Of a stretch of DNA of 64,000 nt, positions 7,668 to 18,020 are shown piece by piece. This stretch comes from Streptomyces sp. SCL15-4 (GTDB lineage: Bacteria > Actinomycetota > Actinomycetes > Streptomycetales > Streptomycetaceae). The notes beneath the pieces are model-generated. The model was not told the DNA's origin. It ran no database searches and was given only the letters and a program-made list of their open reading frames with translations. The stretch spans positions 434,001-498,000 of the forward strand of contig NZ_JAOBTQ010000001.1 of assembly GCF_033366695.1 (NCBI RefSeq), written 5' to 3'. How positions within the stretch are numbered: position 1 is the first letter of the stretch; the number at the start of each line of letters is the position of its first letter. Both the position numbers and the translations under genes were made by a program.

Positions 7668-9257
7668 TCAGACCACGCCTTGCCGCGCTCGTCCGCGAAC
7701 GGCGGGCTGCCGCCCCCACGTGGCCAGGGCCCGGAGAAGTGCGCTTCGCCCGCGGTCCGGCACCGTCCACAGCGTCTGGCCCCGCACTCCCCACCGCTCC
7801 AGCAGGACGTTGGCCGCGAGGAAACCGCTCGTGGCGGCCCGTTCCATGAGCGCCACGGGCAGGCCGGTGCGGACCAGGTCTCCGGCCACGACCAGCCGGG
7901 GGTGCGGGGTGCGGACGGTGGGGCGGTCGCCGTAGCCGTCCACCGGGAACAGGGGGCAGTCCGTGTGCCACTCGTGACGGGCGTCGAGGACCGTGGCCGG
8001 GCCGGTCTCCGGATAGACGCGGCGCAATTGTTCGAGCAGGCGCTTCTGTTCCACGTCCCGGGCGGCTTCGGGCGGTACGGCGTAGGCGTGCAACTCGACG
8101 ACGGAACCTCCGCTGCGCGCGCTCCACCGGGCCGCCTCGTCCTCGTAGCGTTCCGGCACGCTGATGTTGTCGAGGGTGCCGAAGCCGCTGGTGCCGAGGA
8201 AGCCGGGCCGGTCGGGTGCGACGGGCCGGTCCAGCCACAGTCGGCTGACCAGGAACGGCGGAGCGGTGCGCAGCCGTCCGATGCGCTCGCGCCAGGGCGC
8301 GTCGCCCAGCTGTCCGCAGCGCCCGGCCAGCGAGCGCAGCCCGGCGGTGTCGAGGGCGAGGACGACCGCGTCGTAGCGGCGCTCGTCCCGGCCGGTGGCG
8401 GCCACGAGACCGCCGTCCCGGGTGGGCGCGATGTGCTCGACGGCCGTTCCGGTGCGCACCTCGGCGTGGTGCCGGGCCAGATGGCGGGCGAGCGGGTCCC
8501 ACAGGGCGGCCGGGAAGGGGGCGCGGGGCACGTCGAACAACAGCCCCTCGGCGGAGCCCAGGAAGTAGATGTGGAACATCAGCGCCATCTCGGCCGCCGA
8601 CAGCTGCCGCGGGTCGGCGAAAAAGCTCCGGGAGAACACCTCGAAGGCCAGGTGACGGGCGCTTTCGGGGAAGCCCACGGCGTCCAGGAAGGCGTGGGCG
8701 CTGGTGCCGTCCAGGCTGTCGTAGATCTCCGGCACGCGCACGTCGAGCAGGGGCAGGGCCCCCCGCGGGTCCATCGCGCGCAGGTCCGCGAGCCGGAAGG
8801 AGGGGCTGAGCGCCGCGAAGCCGAGCGCGCTGAGCGGCGGGGTGCGCGGGACGTGCCGGAAGCTGTCGCGCAGGCCGGCGGCGTGGCGCAGCGGGTAGTC
8901 CGGAAGGCCGGTGAGCCGCTCCAGTCCGGGGTCGGTCCGGCGCAGCAGCCCGCGCAGGTTGTAGTACTGGCGGAAGAACGCGTGGAAGCCGCGGCTCATG
9001 GTCACCGTGGTGCCGTCGCGCAGTTCGGCCGGCCATCCGCCGACCCGCCCGCCGAGGTACGGCCGCTTCTCGTACACGGTGACGGCCACCCCTCGCTCGG
9101 CGAGCACGGTGGCGGCGGCCAGGCCCGCGATGCCCGCGCCGACCACCGCCACCGACGGCGGAGGTCCCTGCACGCGGGCGGTGCCCGGCCGGGCGGGCAG
9201 GACCCGGGCCCGCCGGTCGCGGCCCGGGCGCGCGGCGCCCTGGCTCCGGGTCCTCAT
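7668..9257 (-). CDS. crtU: Isorenieratene synthase (carotene desaturase/methyltransferase)
   Basis: The protein has 529 residues. An FAD-binding dinucleotide motif (VVGAGIAGLAAATVLAERG, about 48-66) and a second element (YEKRPYLGGR) place it in the phytoene-desaturase/CrtU superfamily. CrtU desaturates the beta-ionone rings of beta-carotene and shifts a methyl group to give aromatic rings (isorenieratene). The ATG overlaps the crtT stop (ATGA) and has GGGGAGGA just upstream. The first 40 or so residues are Arg-rich and poorly conserved, so a later start is possible. It is the third gene of crtY-crtT-crtU. Gene order with crtY and crtT makes the call strong. Confidence 0.88.
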   Translation of the reverse strand: MRTRSQGAARPGRDRRARVLPARPGTARVQGPPPSVAVVGAGIAGLAAATVLAERGVAVTVYEKRPYLGGRVGGWPAELRDGTTVTMSRGFHAFFRQYYNLRGLLRRTDPGLERLTGLPDYPLRHAAGLRDSFRHVPRTPPLSALGFAALSPSFRLADLRAMDPRGALPLLDVRVPEIYDSLDGTSAHAFLDAVGFPESARHLAFEVFSRSFFADPRQLSAAEMALMFHIYFLGSAEGLLFDVPRAPFPAALWDPLARHLARHHAEVRTGTAVEHIAPTRDGGLVAATGRDERRYDAVVLALDTAGLRSLAGRCGQLGDAPWRERIGRLRTAPPFLVSRLWLDRPVAPDRPGFLGTSGFGTLDNISVPERYEDEAARWSARSGGSVVELHAYAVPPEAARDVEQKRLLEQLRRVYPETGPATVLDARHEWHTDCPLFPVDGYGDRPTVRTPHPRLVVAGDLVRTGLPVALMERAATSGFLAANVLLERWGVRGQTLWTVPDRGRSALLRALATWGRQPAVRGRARQGVV

Positions 9258-9982
9258 GCGTCCTCCCCGGGGACGTGCGCCCGGCGGGCGACGAAGGTGT
9301 GGGTGATGCCCGTCTGCCAGCCCGGCAGCGGCAGGGCGCGGACCTGGTCGAAGCCGGCCGCGCCGAGCCGTCGCGCGAACCGCCCGGCGGTGTCGAAGTC
9401 CACCACGCTGCGCCACAGGTGCCGGTACAGCGGCCCGTCCCCCAGCACAGCCGCGACGGGCCGCACCACGCCTCGGCACACCAGCGTCCACACCACGCGG
9501 TCCGCGCGCCGCCCGCGGAGGGTGTACTCGTGCACACCGAGCCGGCCGCCCGGCCGCAGCAGCCCGCGCACGGCGGCGAGCACGGCGTCGGGGTCGGTGA
9601 CGTTGCGGAAGAGGTAGGCCGCGAACACCGCGTCGAACGGGCCGGACACCCCGGCCTCGGACAGCCGCTCGGCCGGGGCGTGCACGAAGGTCACCCCGTC
9701 CGCCCACGGTTTGGCCGCGGCCCTCCGGAGCATGCCGGCCGAGGCGTCCACGGCCGTGATGCCGGCGGCGGGCAGGACGGAGCGCAGCGCGGCGGTGGAG
9801 GCGCCGGTACCGCAGCCGAGGTCGAGCAGGCGCAGCCCCCGGCCCTGTCCGGGCAGGCCGAGCCGGCGCACCGAGCGGCGCAGGTGGGCGTGGTAGCCGG
9901 GGTTGGCGGCCACCAGCGCGTCATAGCCGCGGGCGGCGTGGTCGAAGGCGGCGGCGAGGTGCTCGTCGCGCAGCAGTGTCAT
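9254..9982 (-). CDS. crtT: Class I SAM-dependent methyltransferase of the carotenoid operon
   Basis: The protein has 242 residues. The SAM-binding motif LLDLGCGTGAST (about 47-58), an acidic loop (ITAVDASAGML) and DAVFAAYLFRNVTDPDAVL are typical of the UbiE/CrtT-like class I methyltransferases. The ATG overlaps the crtY stop by ATGA, and its own stop overlaps the crtU start, so the three genes are coupled. In Streptomyces isorenieratene clusters this position is crtT. Its reaction is less well defined than those of CrtU and CrtY. Confidence 0.85.
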   Translation of the reverse strand: MTLLRDEHLAAAFDHAARGYDALVAANPGYHAHLRRSVRRLGLPGQGRGLRLLDLGCGTGASTAALRSVLPAAGITAVDASAGMLRRAAAKPWADGVTFVHAPAERLSEAGVSGPFDAVFAAYLFRNVTDPDAVLAAVRGLLRPGGRLGVHEYTLRGRRADRVVWTLVCRGVVRPVAAVLGDGPLYRHLWRSVVDFDTAGRFARRLGAAGFDQVRALPLPGWQTGITHTFVARRAHVPGEDA

Positions 9983-11226
9983 GCGGTCTCCGTCGGGGGG
10001 AGGTGCGGGGCGGACGTCGGCGGATGCGGTGGCGGGGGCAGGTCGAAGGGACGGCGGGGCAGGCGGGGCAGTTCCAGGGCGGAGCGCAGCATCGGCTTGA
10101 CGGGCGTACGCAGGCCGATGGACAGGTCCTCGTGCGGGCGGGTGTCCCCGTCGAGGAAGCGCAGCAGCCGTGCCATGGGCACGCGGGCGAAGAGGCGCCC
10201 GAACAGGTCCGCGCCGTCGGCCCGGCCGCTGTCCAGCGCGCGCAGCAGGACGGCGTCCATGACGCGGGAGCGCGCCGGGTGGGCGGCGGGCGGCACCGGG
10301 CGGCGGCCGTGGCGCAGGGCGGCGGCGACGGCGCCGGTCTGGCGTTGCAGTCCGGCGAAGGTGTAGCCGGTGGCGGGACGGGTCGCTCCGCCGGCGGCGC
10401 CGATGCGGAAGACCGAGGCTCCGGTCTGCCGGGCGATCGGCGCGTCGGTCATCGGGATGACACCGGTCTCGGTGGCCAGCACCTGCCGTTCGCCGAGCCG
10501 CAGCACCTCGTCGGCGTAGTGCCGCACGGCGGCCTCGTAACGGTCCGGGGTCAGGGTGTGCCGGGAGAACTCGGTGTACTCCACGAGCGCCTCGCACGGC
10601 CCGGTCGGCAGGACGTAGCCGAAGGACAGGCCGTGGGCGGGCTGCGGGGTACGGAAGTCCATCAGTTCCACGGCGGCCGGGTCGAAGACGGGCCGGGCGG
10701 TGCGCACGAACCAGCCGTGGAAGTGCTGGAGCAGGGTGGTGCGGGCGGCCGGGAGGCTGCCCGGGGGGCGGGAGTCGAGCACCCAGCGGGCGCTGAGCAC
10801 CCGCGCCCGGCCGTCGGTGTCCCTCAGGTGGACGTGCGCGCCGCCGGGCACGTCCTCCACCGCTTCGACGGTCGCTTCGAGGCGCCGCACGTTGGGGCTG
10901 CGGGCCAGGTCCCGGGAGACCAGGCGCTCGAAGTCGTCGGAGCGGATCATGCGGTACCGCAGCGGGTCGATGTCGCCCTCGACCGGCGCGCCGGTGCGCG
11001 GGCGGACCCTCAGCCGCCGCCACTCGGCCCGCACCGCCGCGTCGAACCGTCCCGCTCCCGCCGTCCAGTAGCACCAGGTCCGCGGAGGCGGCCGCAGCGG
11101 GCCGGGCGGCGCGTCCACCAGCACCACCGACGGTGTCCGCAGGCCGGGAACGCCGCCGGAGAGCCGGTGGGCCAGCGACAGCCCGGCGGCGCCCGCACCC
11201 ACGACGGCCACGTCGGTGTCCGGCAC
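9979..11226 (-). CDS. crtY: Lycopene beta-cyclase
   Basis: The protein has 415 residues and a GTG start preceded by GGGAGG. The N-terminal Rossmann motif is DVAVVGAGAAGLSLAHRL. The cyclase-family segment FRIGAAGGATRPATGYTFAG lies at about 283-302. CrtY-type FAD enzymes cyclise both ends of lycopene to beta-carotene, the substrate of CrtU. It is the first gene of the leftward operon and is divergent from crtE across a 261-bp regulatory gap. An upstream in-frame extension exists, but it runs through the control region and lacks a ribosome-binding site. Confidence 0.9.
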   Translation of the reverse strand: MPDTDVAVVGAGAAGLSLAHRLSGGVPGLRTPSVVLVDAPPGPLRPPPRTWCYWTAGAGRFDAAVRAEWRRLRVRPRTGAPVEGDIDPLRYRMIRSDDFERLVSRDLARSPNVRRLEATVEAVEDVPGGAHVHLRDTDGRARVLSARWVLDSRPPGSLPAARTTLLQHFHGWFVRTARPVFDPAAVELMDFRTPQPAHGLSFGYVLPTGPCEALVEYTEFSRHTLTPDRYEAAVRHYADEVLRLGERQVLATETGVIPMTDAPIARQTGASVFRIGAAGGATRPATGYTFAGLQRQTGAVAAALRHGRRPVPPAAHPARSRVMDAVLLRALDSGRADGADLFGRLFARVPMARLLRFLDGDTRPHEDLSIGLRTPVKPMLRSALELPRLPRRPFDLPPPPHPPTSAPHLPPTETA

Positions 11227-11487
11227 GGTTCCTCCCTTCCTCGGTGTCCTCGCCTCTCCGGTCCGGCCGCGGCACGCCACGGCCGGCCGGGGGCCCGGTA
11301 CCGCGGAATGTGTACCCCGGCGGATGCAGGCCGCCCCCTGGCGGCGAGCGGCCGGGCGCCGGACGGGGCACGGTGGAGGGGGCGGATCCCCGGCGTCCGC
11401 GCGATCGCGTGGGGCGTCCACGTGTCCGTCCGCGCCGAAGCAGAGGGTGACGGCACGAGGGATACGAACACGACGGAGGGAACCGGG
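11227..11487. promoter_or_regulatory. Divergent control region crtY / crtE
   Basis: This 261-bp gap must contain the promoters of both carotenoid operons. The inverted repeat GGTAC-N10-GTACC lies at about 11297-11316 and includes a GTGTAC core, faintly like the TGTAC-containing sites of LitR/CarH light regulators. I could not pick out convincing -35/-10 pairs. The crtE ribosome-binding site GGAGGG lies at 11475-11480. No lit genes are in the window. Confidence 0.5.
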
Positions 11488-12804
11488 ATGCGGCCCACCC
11501 ACGCGAAGGACCACCCCGCGACCGCGCCGCCGCAGCCGGGCGCGGCGTCGCCCGTGGCGTCATGTGCGCACGGGACGGTGGCCGACGACGGGGAGGGGCA
11601 CCGCGTCGCGGAGGGCGTTCCGGTGCCGGCCGGGTCCGCCGAGGTGCGCCGGATCGACGCCGACGTGCCCGGCGCCGTCGGCCGGCTGCTCGGCCGGGTG
11701 CTGGCGGAGCGCCTGCGCCGGGCACGGCTGACGGATCCCCTGTTCGCCGAGGAACTGGCCGAACGGGTGGCAGGCTTCACTCTCCAGGGTGGCAAGCGCA
11801 CGCGCGCGCGGCTGGTGTGGTGGGCCTCGCGGGCCTGTGCCGGCCGGGACCGGGCGGCCGCGGCGGCGGCCCTGCGGATCGGAGGCGCCCTGGAGCTGCT
11901 CCAGACGTGCGCGCTCGTCCACGACGACGTGATGGACCGGGCCGTACTGCGGCGTGGCCGGCCCACGCTGCACACGGACCTGACCGACCGGCACGCCGAC
12001 CGGGTCGGGCCCGGGCGGGCCGGGCGGTTCGGGCAGTCGGCGGCGGTCCTCGCCGGGGACCTCGCGCTGGCCTGGGCCGACGATCTGATGGCGGAGACAC
12101 CGCTGGCGCCGGGGACGGGCGAGGTGGTGCGGCGGCTGTGGAGCGACATGCGCACGGAGATGGTGGCGGGCCAGTACCTCGACGTACAGGGCCAGATCTC
12201 GGCGGTCCCGTCGCTGCCCCGTGTGCTGCGCGCCGCCTGCCTGAAGAGCGCCCTGTACTCGGTCGAGCGGCCCCTCGCCCTGGGCGCCGCAGTGGCGGGC
12301 GCGGACGAGGTGACGCTGCGCCGGCTGGGCGCCGCCGGGCGCTGTGTCGGCATGGCGTTCCAGCTGCGCGACGACCTGGACGACGTCTTCGGCGACCCTC
12401 GGGAGACCGGCAAGGCGTGCGGCGGCGACATCCGGGAGGGCAAGCCCACCTATCTGGTCGCGGTCGCCCGCGCACGGGCGGAGGCCGCCGGTGACGGCAT
12501 CGCGCCGGCCGTCCTGGACCGGTGGCTCGGTGATCCGGCGCTCACCGATCGCGGCCTGGACGAGGTGCGGGAGGTGCTGGTCGCGACGGGTGCGCGCGCC
12601 ACCGTGGAGGCCGAGGTGGACCGGCTGGCCGCGCAGGGGCTGCGGCACTTCGACCGCGCCGTCCTCGATGCGGAGGGCGGCGGGCCGCTGCGCGATCTGC
12701 TGCTGGCGACGGCGGGGGCGCGGCCGGAAGCGGCCGCCGCCGCAGGTCCGCGGCCGGCGCGCGGCCCGGCCCGTGCCCGCGGCGGCGCGGAGGATGAACG
12801 GTGA
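11488..12804 (+). CDS. crtE: Geranylgeranyl diphosphate synthase
   Basis: The protein has 438 residues, starting at an ATG 7 nt after GGAGGG. The trans-prenyltransferase motifs are the first aspartate-rich motif HDDVMD (with LRRGRPT after it), GKRTRARL near residue 103, and the second aspartate-rich motif FQLRDDLDD. It supplies the C20 precursor for carotenoids in the cytosol. The first 50 residues or so are low-complexity and longer than usual. The gene begins the rightward operon crtE-crtI-crtB-Rieske and overlaps crtI by 4 bp (GTGA). Confidence 0.92.
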   Translation: MRPTHAKDHPATAPPQPGAASPVASCAHGTVADDGEGHRVAEGVPVPAGSAEVRRIDADVPGAVGRLLGRVLAERLRRARLTDPLFAEELAERVAGFTLQGGKRTRARLVWWASRACAGRDRAAAAAALRIGGALELLQTCALVHDDVMDRAVLRRGRPTLHTDLTDRHADRVGPGRAGRFGQSAAVLAGDLALAWADDLMAETPLAPGTGEVVRRLWSDMRTEMVAGQYLDVQGQISAVPSLPRVLRAACLKSALYSVERPLALGAAVAGADEVTLRRLGAAGRCVGMAFQLRDDLDDVFGDPRETGKACGGDIREGKPTYLVAVARARAEAAGDGIAPAVLDRWLGDPALTDRGLDEVREVLVATGARATVEAEVDRLAAQGLRHFDRAVLDAEGGGPLRDLLLATAGARPEAAAAAGPRPARGPARARGGAEDER

Positions 12805-14537
12805 CCCGCACGGTGCCCGGTCGCACGGACCACGTGGTGGTCGTCGGCGCCGGACTCGCCGGGCTGTCGGCGGCGCTGCACCTGCTGGGCGCCGGACGGC
12901 GGGTCACGGTGGTCGAGCGCGAGGAGCTGCCCGGCGGCCGGGCCGGACGCCTCGACCTGGCCGGTTACCGGATCGACACCGGGCCGACCGTGCTGACCAT
13001 GCCCGACCTGGCCGACGAGGCGTTCGCCGCCGTCGGCGACAGCCTGTACGAGCGGGTCGAGCTGATCCCCCTGCACCCGGCCTACCGGGCCTGCTTCGCG
13101 GACGGCAGCAGCCTCGACGTGCACAGCGGCGCGGACGCGATGGCCGCGGAGGTGGAGCGGTTCGCCGGGGCGGCCGAGGCGGCGGGCTACCGGCGGCTGC
13201 GCGACTGGCTCCAGCGGCTGTACGCGGCGCAGGTGCGCCGCTTCATCGACGCCAACTTCGACTCGCCGCTCGGCCTGCTCCGCTCCGATCTCGCCCGGCT
13301 GGCCGCCCTCGGCGGCTTCGGCCGCCTGGACGCCCGCATCGGCCGTTTCCTGAGCGACGAACGGCTGCGCCGGGTGTTCTCCTTCCAGGCCCTGTACGCG
13401 GGTGTGCCTCCGGCGCGGGCGCTGGCCGCCTACGCGGTCATCGCCTACATGGACACCGTCGCCGGCGTGTACTTCCCCCGGGGCGGCATGCACGCCCTGC
13501 CGCGGGCGATGGCGGAAGCGGCTGCCACGGCCGGTGCCGAGCTGCGGTTCGGACAGCCGGTGATCCGCCTGGAGAGGTCGGGCGAGCGCGTCACCGCCGT
13601 CGTCACCGACGCCGGCCGCATCCCGTGCGACGCGGTCGTCCTCACCCCGGACCTGCCCGTCGCCTACCGGCTGCTCGGCCGCCGGCCGCGCAGACCGCGC
13701 GGACTGCGCCACTCCCCTTCCGCGGTCGTGCTGCACGCCGGCACGGACCGCACCTGGCCCCGCCTCGCCCACCACACGATCTCCTTCGGCGCGGCGTGGC
13801 ACCGCACTTTCGACGAACTCACCCGTTCCGGGAACCTGATGAGCGACCCGTCGCTGCTCGTCACCCGCCCCACCGCCACCGATCCCTCTCTCGCGCCACC
13901 GGGCCGTCACCTGCACTACATCCTCGCCCCGTGTCCCAACACCGACATCGGCCCGGACGCGGCGGCCTGGTCCGACCTCGGCCCGCGCTACCGGGACACG
14001 CTGCTGCGGGAGCTGGAACGGCGCGGACTGGACGGCATCGAGGCCGCCATCGAGGAGGAGTGCCTGGTCACACCGGCCGACTGGCACGCGCACGGGCACG
14101 CCGCCGGAACCCCGTTCTCCGTCGCCCACACCTTCGCGCAGACCGGCCCGTTCCGGCCACGCAATCTGGTGCGCGGCACGGAGAACGCGGTCCTGGCCGG
14201 CTGCGGCACCACGCCCGGCGTCGGCGTGCCCACCGTCCTGCTCTCGGGGAAGCTGGCCGCGGCCCGCGTCACGGGCGTACCCGGCCGCGGCGGCAGCCAC
14301 CCGCGCCCCTGTCCGGCCACGACTCTCCAGGAACGCGTCGACGCTCCGGCCGGCACGGGCTTCCGTGCCGGCCGGCAGGAGCCGGCCGCCGCCGCGCGAG
14401 CGCACGAGGAGCCTCCCCGCCGCCGCACCGCCGCGCAGGAGCCGCCGGCCTCCCCGGCTGCCGCGCGGCAGTCCCCGCCGCCGGGAAGCCTCCCGGCCGG
14501 CCCCACGGCCCCCGCGACCGAAGGCAGGACAGGATGA
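12801..14537 (+). CDS. crtI: Phytoene desaturase
   Basis: The protein has 578 residues. The N-terminal FAD motif [20 protein letters not shown] is followed by [20 protein letters not shown]. The C-terminal CrtI signature [20 protein letters not shown] ends near residue 490. CrtI performs the successive desaturations of phytoene to lycopene. The last 80 or so residues (Pro/Ala/Arg-rich) extend past the normal end of the family and look disordered. The GTG start overlaps the crtE stop, and the stop overlaps the crtB ATG. Confidence 0.92.
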   Translation: MTRTVPGRTDHVVVVGAGLAGLSAALHLLGAGRRVTVVEREELPGGRAGRLDLAGYRIDTGPTVLTMPDLADEAFAAVGDSLYERVELIPLHPAYRACFADGSSLDVHSGADAMAAEVERFAGAAEAAGYRRLRDWLQRLYAAQVRRFIDANFDSPLGLLRSDLARLAALGGFGRLDARIGRFLSDERLRRVFSFQALYAGVPPARALAAYAVIAYMDTVAGVYFPRGGMHALPRAMAEAAATAGAELRFGQPVIRLERSGERVTAVVTDAGRIPCDAVVLTPDLPVAYRLLGRRPRRPRGLRHSPSAVVLHAGTDRTWPRLAHHTISFGAAWHRTFDELTRSGNLMSDPSLLVTRPTATDPSLAPPGRHLHYILAPCPNTDIGPDAAAWSDLGPRYRDTLLRELERRGLDGIEAAIEEECLVTPADWHAHGHAAGTPFSVAHTFAQTGPFRPRNLVRGTENAVLAGCGTTPGVGVPTVLLSGKLAAARVTGVPGRGGSHPRPCPATTLQERVDAPAGTGFRAGRQEPAAAARAHEEPPRRRTAAQEPPASPAAARQSPPPGSLPAGPTAPATEGRTG

Positions 14538-15583
14538 CCGATCGAGAGCTGGACGCGGCGGGGATCGACGATCCGGCGCTGCGCGCGGCCTACCGCCACT
14601 GCCGCGCCCTCAACGCCCGGCACGGCAGGACCTACTTCCTCGCCACCCGGCTGCTGCCCGCCGAGCGCCGGCCCGCCGTGCACGCCCTGTACGGCTTCGC
14701 CCGCTGGGCCGACGACATCGTCGACTCGCTCGATCCCGGCGCCGGAACGGACGTACGGGTGCGGGCCCTGGCCCGGCTCCAGGAGGAGCTGGCGCAGGGA
14801 CTGCGGCGGGGCGACGGTGGCGAGCCGGTGGTGCGCGCGCTCGCCGACACCGCCCGCCGCTACGCCATCGACCACGCCCACTTCCGGGACTTCATGACCG
14901 CCATGCGCTCCGACCTGGTCGTGACGTCCTATCCCACCTACGCGGACCTGCGCGCGTACATGCACGGCTCGGCCGCGGTGATCGGGCTCCAGATGCTGCC
15001 CGTGCTCGGCACGGTGGTGCCGCGGGAGGAGGCCGCGCCGTACGCCGCGGCGCTCGGCGTCGCCTTCCAGCTGAGCAACTTCCTGCGGGACGTCGGCGAG
15101 GACCTGGACCGCGGGCGCGTCTATCTGCCCGCCGACCTGCTCGCCGGTCACGGCGTGGACCGGGAACTGCTGGCCTTCAGCCGCGCCACGGGCCGCCCGG
15201 ACCGCCGGATCACCGCCGCGCTCAGGGAGTTCGAGGCGCTGACCCGCGGCGTGTACCGGGAGGCGATGCCCGGCATCGAACTGCTCGAACCGGTGGCCCG
15301 GCCCTGCATCCGCACCGCGGCCGTCCTGTACGGCGGCATCCTGGACGCCGTGGCCCGCGACGGCTACACCGTGCTGCACCGGCGGTCGGTGGTGCCGCGG
15401 CGGCGCAGAGCGGTGGTCGCCGCCGACGGGCTCGCCCGGCTGGCGACGGCCCGGCTGCGGGCCCGGACCACTCCCCCGCACCGGTCGGCTCCCTCCTCCC
15501 GGGCCTCTCGGGCCTCCCGCGGCCTGCCCGGTGCCTCGCGCCCGCCGGCGACGGCCGTCCGCTCCGCCGGGGAAGTCGTGTGA
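14534..15583 (+). CDS. crtB: Phytoene synthase
   Basis: The protein has 349 residues of the squalene/phytoene synthase family. Both substrate-binding aspartate motifs are present: [10 protein letters not shown] (about 58-67) and [18 protein letters not shown] (about 178-195). It condenses two geranylgeranyl diphosphates to phytoene. It is coupled to crtI (ATGA overlap) and to the Rieske gene (stop/start overlap). The C-terminal tail from about residue 310 is Ser/Arg/Pro-rich and not conserved. Confidence 0.93.
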   Translation: MTDRELDAAGIDDPALRAAYRHCRALNARHGRTYFLATRLLPAERRPAVHALYGFARWADDIVDSLDPGAGTDVRVRALARLQEELAQGLRRGDGGEPVVRALADTARRYAIDHAHFRDFMTAMRSDLVVTSYPTYADLRAYMHGSAAVIGLQMLPVLGTVVPREEAAPYAAALGVAFQLSNFLRDVGEDLDRGRVYLPADLLAGHGVDRELLAFSRATGRPDRRITAALREFEALTRGVYREAMPGIELLEPVARPCIRTAAVLYGGILDAVARDGYTVLHRRSVVPRRRRAVVAADGLARLATARLRARTTPPHRSAPSSRASRASRGLPGASRPPATAVRSAGEVV

Positions 15584-16590
15584 GCCGCCGCCGTCGCCTG
15601 CCACTGTCGCTGCGCCGCCATGCCGTGCCCTGGGAAGGACAGCGGCCCACCTGGCGCGAGGCACGGCCCGGGCTGATCGCCGGGGCGCTGAAGCGGGCGC
15701 AGGCCCGCCCGTCCGGGAACTGGTACGTCGTCGGCGCCTCCCGCGCCCTGCGAGGCAACGGCAAACTGGCGCGGACCGTGGCCGGGCGGGAGATCGTGGT
15801 GTGGCGGGGGCCCGACGGCCGCCCCGTCGGCGGACCGGGCATCTGCCCGCACCTGGGAGCACCGCTGCGGGACAGTCCCGTGCGCTGCGGCACGCTGGTG
15901 TGCCACTGGCACGGACTGGCTCTGGACGGCGGTCCGTACGCGGGCTGGTCGCCGCTGCCGGTGTACGACGACGGGGTGCTGGTGTGGGCGCGGCTGGACG
16001 CGGTGGGCGGCGAGGAGCCCCTGGACGCGCCGGTCGTACCGCCCCGGCCCGAGCCCGCGCGCGCTGTGACGGCCGTCTACACCGGCGTGGGCGTCTGTGA
16101 GCCGGAGGACGTGGTCGCCAACCGGCTCGATCCGTGGCACGGCGCGTGGTTGCACCCCTACTCGTTCGTCGACCTGACCGTGGTGGACACTCCCGGTGAC
16201 CCGGCCGGCGCGACGGACGACGGCCCGGACGCCCTGACCGTCGACGTGTCCTTCAAGGTGGCGGGCCGACTGGTCGTGCCGGTCCGCGCCGTCTTCACCG
16301 CGCCCGGCCCCCGCACGGTCGTCATGCGCGTCACCGAGGGCGAGGGCGCGGGCTCCGTCGTGGAGACCCACGCCACCCCGCTCGGCCCGGACGGGGCCGG
16401 CCGGCCCCGCACCGCCGTCGTCGAGGCGGTGGTCGCCGCCTCGCCCCGCCCGGGCTTCGCCGCCGCCCGCCGGACCGCACCGCTGCTGCGCCCGCTGCTC
16501 CGTGCCACGGCCGGCCGGTTGTGGCGGGACGACCTGGCCTACGCCGAACGGCGCTGGCACCTGCGGTCCACCGGCCGCTTCCCGGGCTGA
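15580..16590 (+). CDS. Rieske [2Fe-2S] oxygenase-like protein in the carotenoid operon
   Basis: The protein has 336 residues. The Rieske motif is complete: CPHLGA (about 88-93) and CHWHG (about 108-112) supply the Cys-x-His and Cys-x2-His ligands. The remaining 200 residues resemble the actinobacterial DUF5914-type domain. It occupies the fourth place of the operon, where crtV is described in S. griseus and S. coelicolor. It may carry out an oxidative ring or chain modification, but the product is not established. The GTG start overlaps the crtB stop. I leave the symbol blank because CrtV was first described as a methylesterase-like protein. Confidence 0.75.
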   Translation: MSRRRRLPLSLRRHAVPWEGQRPTWREARPGLIAGALKRAQARPSGNWYVVGASRALRGNGKLARTVAGREIVVWRGPDGRPVGGPGICPHLGAPLRDSPVRCGTLVCHWHGLALDGGPYAGWSPLPVYDDGVLVWARLDAVGGEEPLDAPVVPPRPEPARAVTAVYTGVGVCEPEDVVANRLDPWHGAWLHPYSFVDLTVVDTPGDPAGATDDGPDALTVDVSFKVAGRLVVPVRAVFTAPGPRTVVMRVTEGEGAGSVVETHATPLGPDGAGRPRTAVVEAVVAASPRPGFAAARRTAPLLRPLLRATAGRLWRDDLAYAERRWHLRSTGRFPG

Positions 16591-16686
16591 GCGGCCGCAA
16601 CCGGCACACCCGGCCGTCCTCCCGCCCGGCCCGGCGGATCAGCCGCGCGGCCGGGACGTGGGCGCGGCCGGCCGGACGCTGCCGGG

Positions 16687-17894
16687 TCAGGTGTTGGAGC
16701 CGCCGCTGGTGCGGCGCTGTGTCGAGCGGCTGCCGTGCCAGTCGAGCACCAGGAGGGTGGCATCGTCGGGCAGAGCCCCTCCGCACGCCTTGTGCACCGC
16801 CGAAGTCAGGTACCGGACCACTTCGCGCGGGTGCTCGTCGCGAGTGGCGTGTATGAGGGAGAGAAGGTCGACCGAGGCGGCCGCGCGTTCGTGCATGCCA
16901 TCGGTGATCATGATGAGACGGTCGCCGGGCTCCAGACGAAGCCGCTGCACCTCGTAGGTGACCGGGGCCGGCACCCCGAACGGCATGCCACCTTGATGAC
17001 CAGTTCCTCCGCGCGGCCGCCGCGCAGTAGCAGGGGCCAGGGATGGCCGGCGTTGACCAGCTCGCAGGCGCCGGTGCCGAGCCGGACCCGCAGCAGCTGC
17101 CCGGTGGTCATGCCGCGGCTGTACCTGGTGATCGCCCGGTGGGCGGCGTACGCCTGGTCGAGGACGCCGTCTCCGTCCCGGCGGGCTCTGCGCAGGGCGT
17201 TCACCGTCAGTGTGGCCAGCAGCGCGGAGTCGGTGTCATGGCCCATGGCATCGGTGATCGACAGGTAGAGGGCGTCCTGGTCGAGGGCGTAGTCGTAGGT
17301 GTCGCCGCCGATGTCGTCGGCGGGGACCAGGCCCGCGGCCAGGGTGAACTGCGCTGCCTCGCAGCAGGACGCCGAGGGCAGCAGCTGGTGCTGGATCTCC
17401 GCGGCCAGGCTCATCGTCGAGGTGCGCCGTCCCCAGTGGTAGAGGTCGGTGAAGCGGCGGTCGGTCACCACGATGTACGCGAGCGCGTGTGCGGCCCGTG
17501 TCACCGCCTCGCACAGCGCGTCGTCCGCCCGGGGCACCACCAGGTCCAGGACGCCGATGCAGTCGCCGCGGTTGGTCACCGGGGCCGCGAGCCGGCGGCG
17601 GCCCTCTCCGGCCGGTTCCTGGTGCAGGTGCTGGGAACGCAGTACCCGGTCGTAGAGGCTGCCCGCCAGCTCGCGTCTCTCCGCCTGACCGGGCGCTTGC
17701 CCGGCCGCGTCGGTTCTGGGCAGCCGTACGGCTTCCTGTCCGAGCATGTCCACGAGCCAGAGCGAGACCTCGCTCGCCGAGCACCGCTTCTCCAGCTCTC
17801 GGGCGATCACGTCCACCGACTCCACCGGCGCGGCGTCCTCCGCCGCCCGCAGCACCTCGTCCAGGAGCAAGCCCTCATCGCCCACGGCAGACAC
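16687..17894 (-). pseudogene. Frameshifted GAF-PP2C (SpoIIE-type) protein phosphatase
   Basis: Two minus-strand frames make up one phosphatase. The upstream part (GTG at 17894) has a GAF-like region with a CIGVLDLVVPR segment, then the PP2C landmarks DDIGGDTYDY, DAMGHDTDSALLA and VNAGHPWPLLLRGG, and runs out of frame after EELVIKV. The downstream part continues in another frame from MPFGVPAPVTYEV through GDRLIMITDGMHER to LPDDATLLVLDWHG. The junction is near 16985-16992 (reads GTGGCATGCCG), where one added base would restore the frame. Such proteins dephosphorylate anti-sigma-factor antagonists. A sequencing error is possible; otherwise the gene is broken. Confidence 0.8.
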
Positions 17895-18020
17895 CTCCCG
17901 ACTCCTCCCGTCCGACTTCCCTGGAGGCTTCTGCCGAATACACCGCGGACCCTGCGTTCCGCAGCGGCTCCGCCGGAACGGCACAGGAAGACGAGGTCGC
18001 GGTGCCCTTACCGCCGGCGC

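Noticed and set aside
11297..11316. GGTAC-N10-GTACC in the crtY/crtE gap as a LitR/CarH site
   Set aside because: Only one weak repeat, no lit genes nearby, and such words are common in GC-rich promoters. Kept as a note in the control-region entry only.
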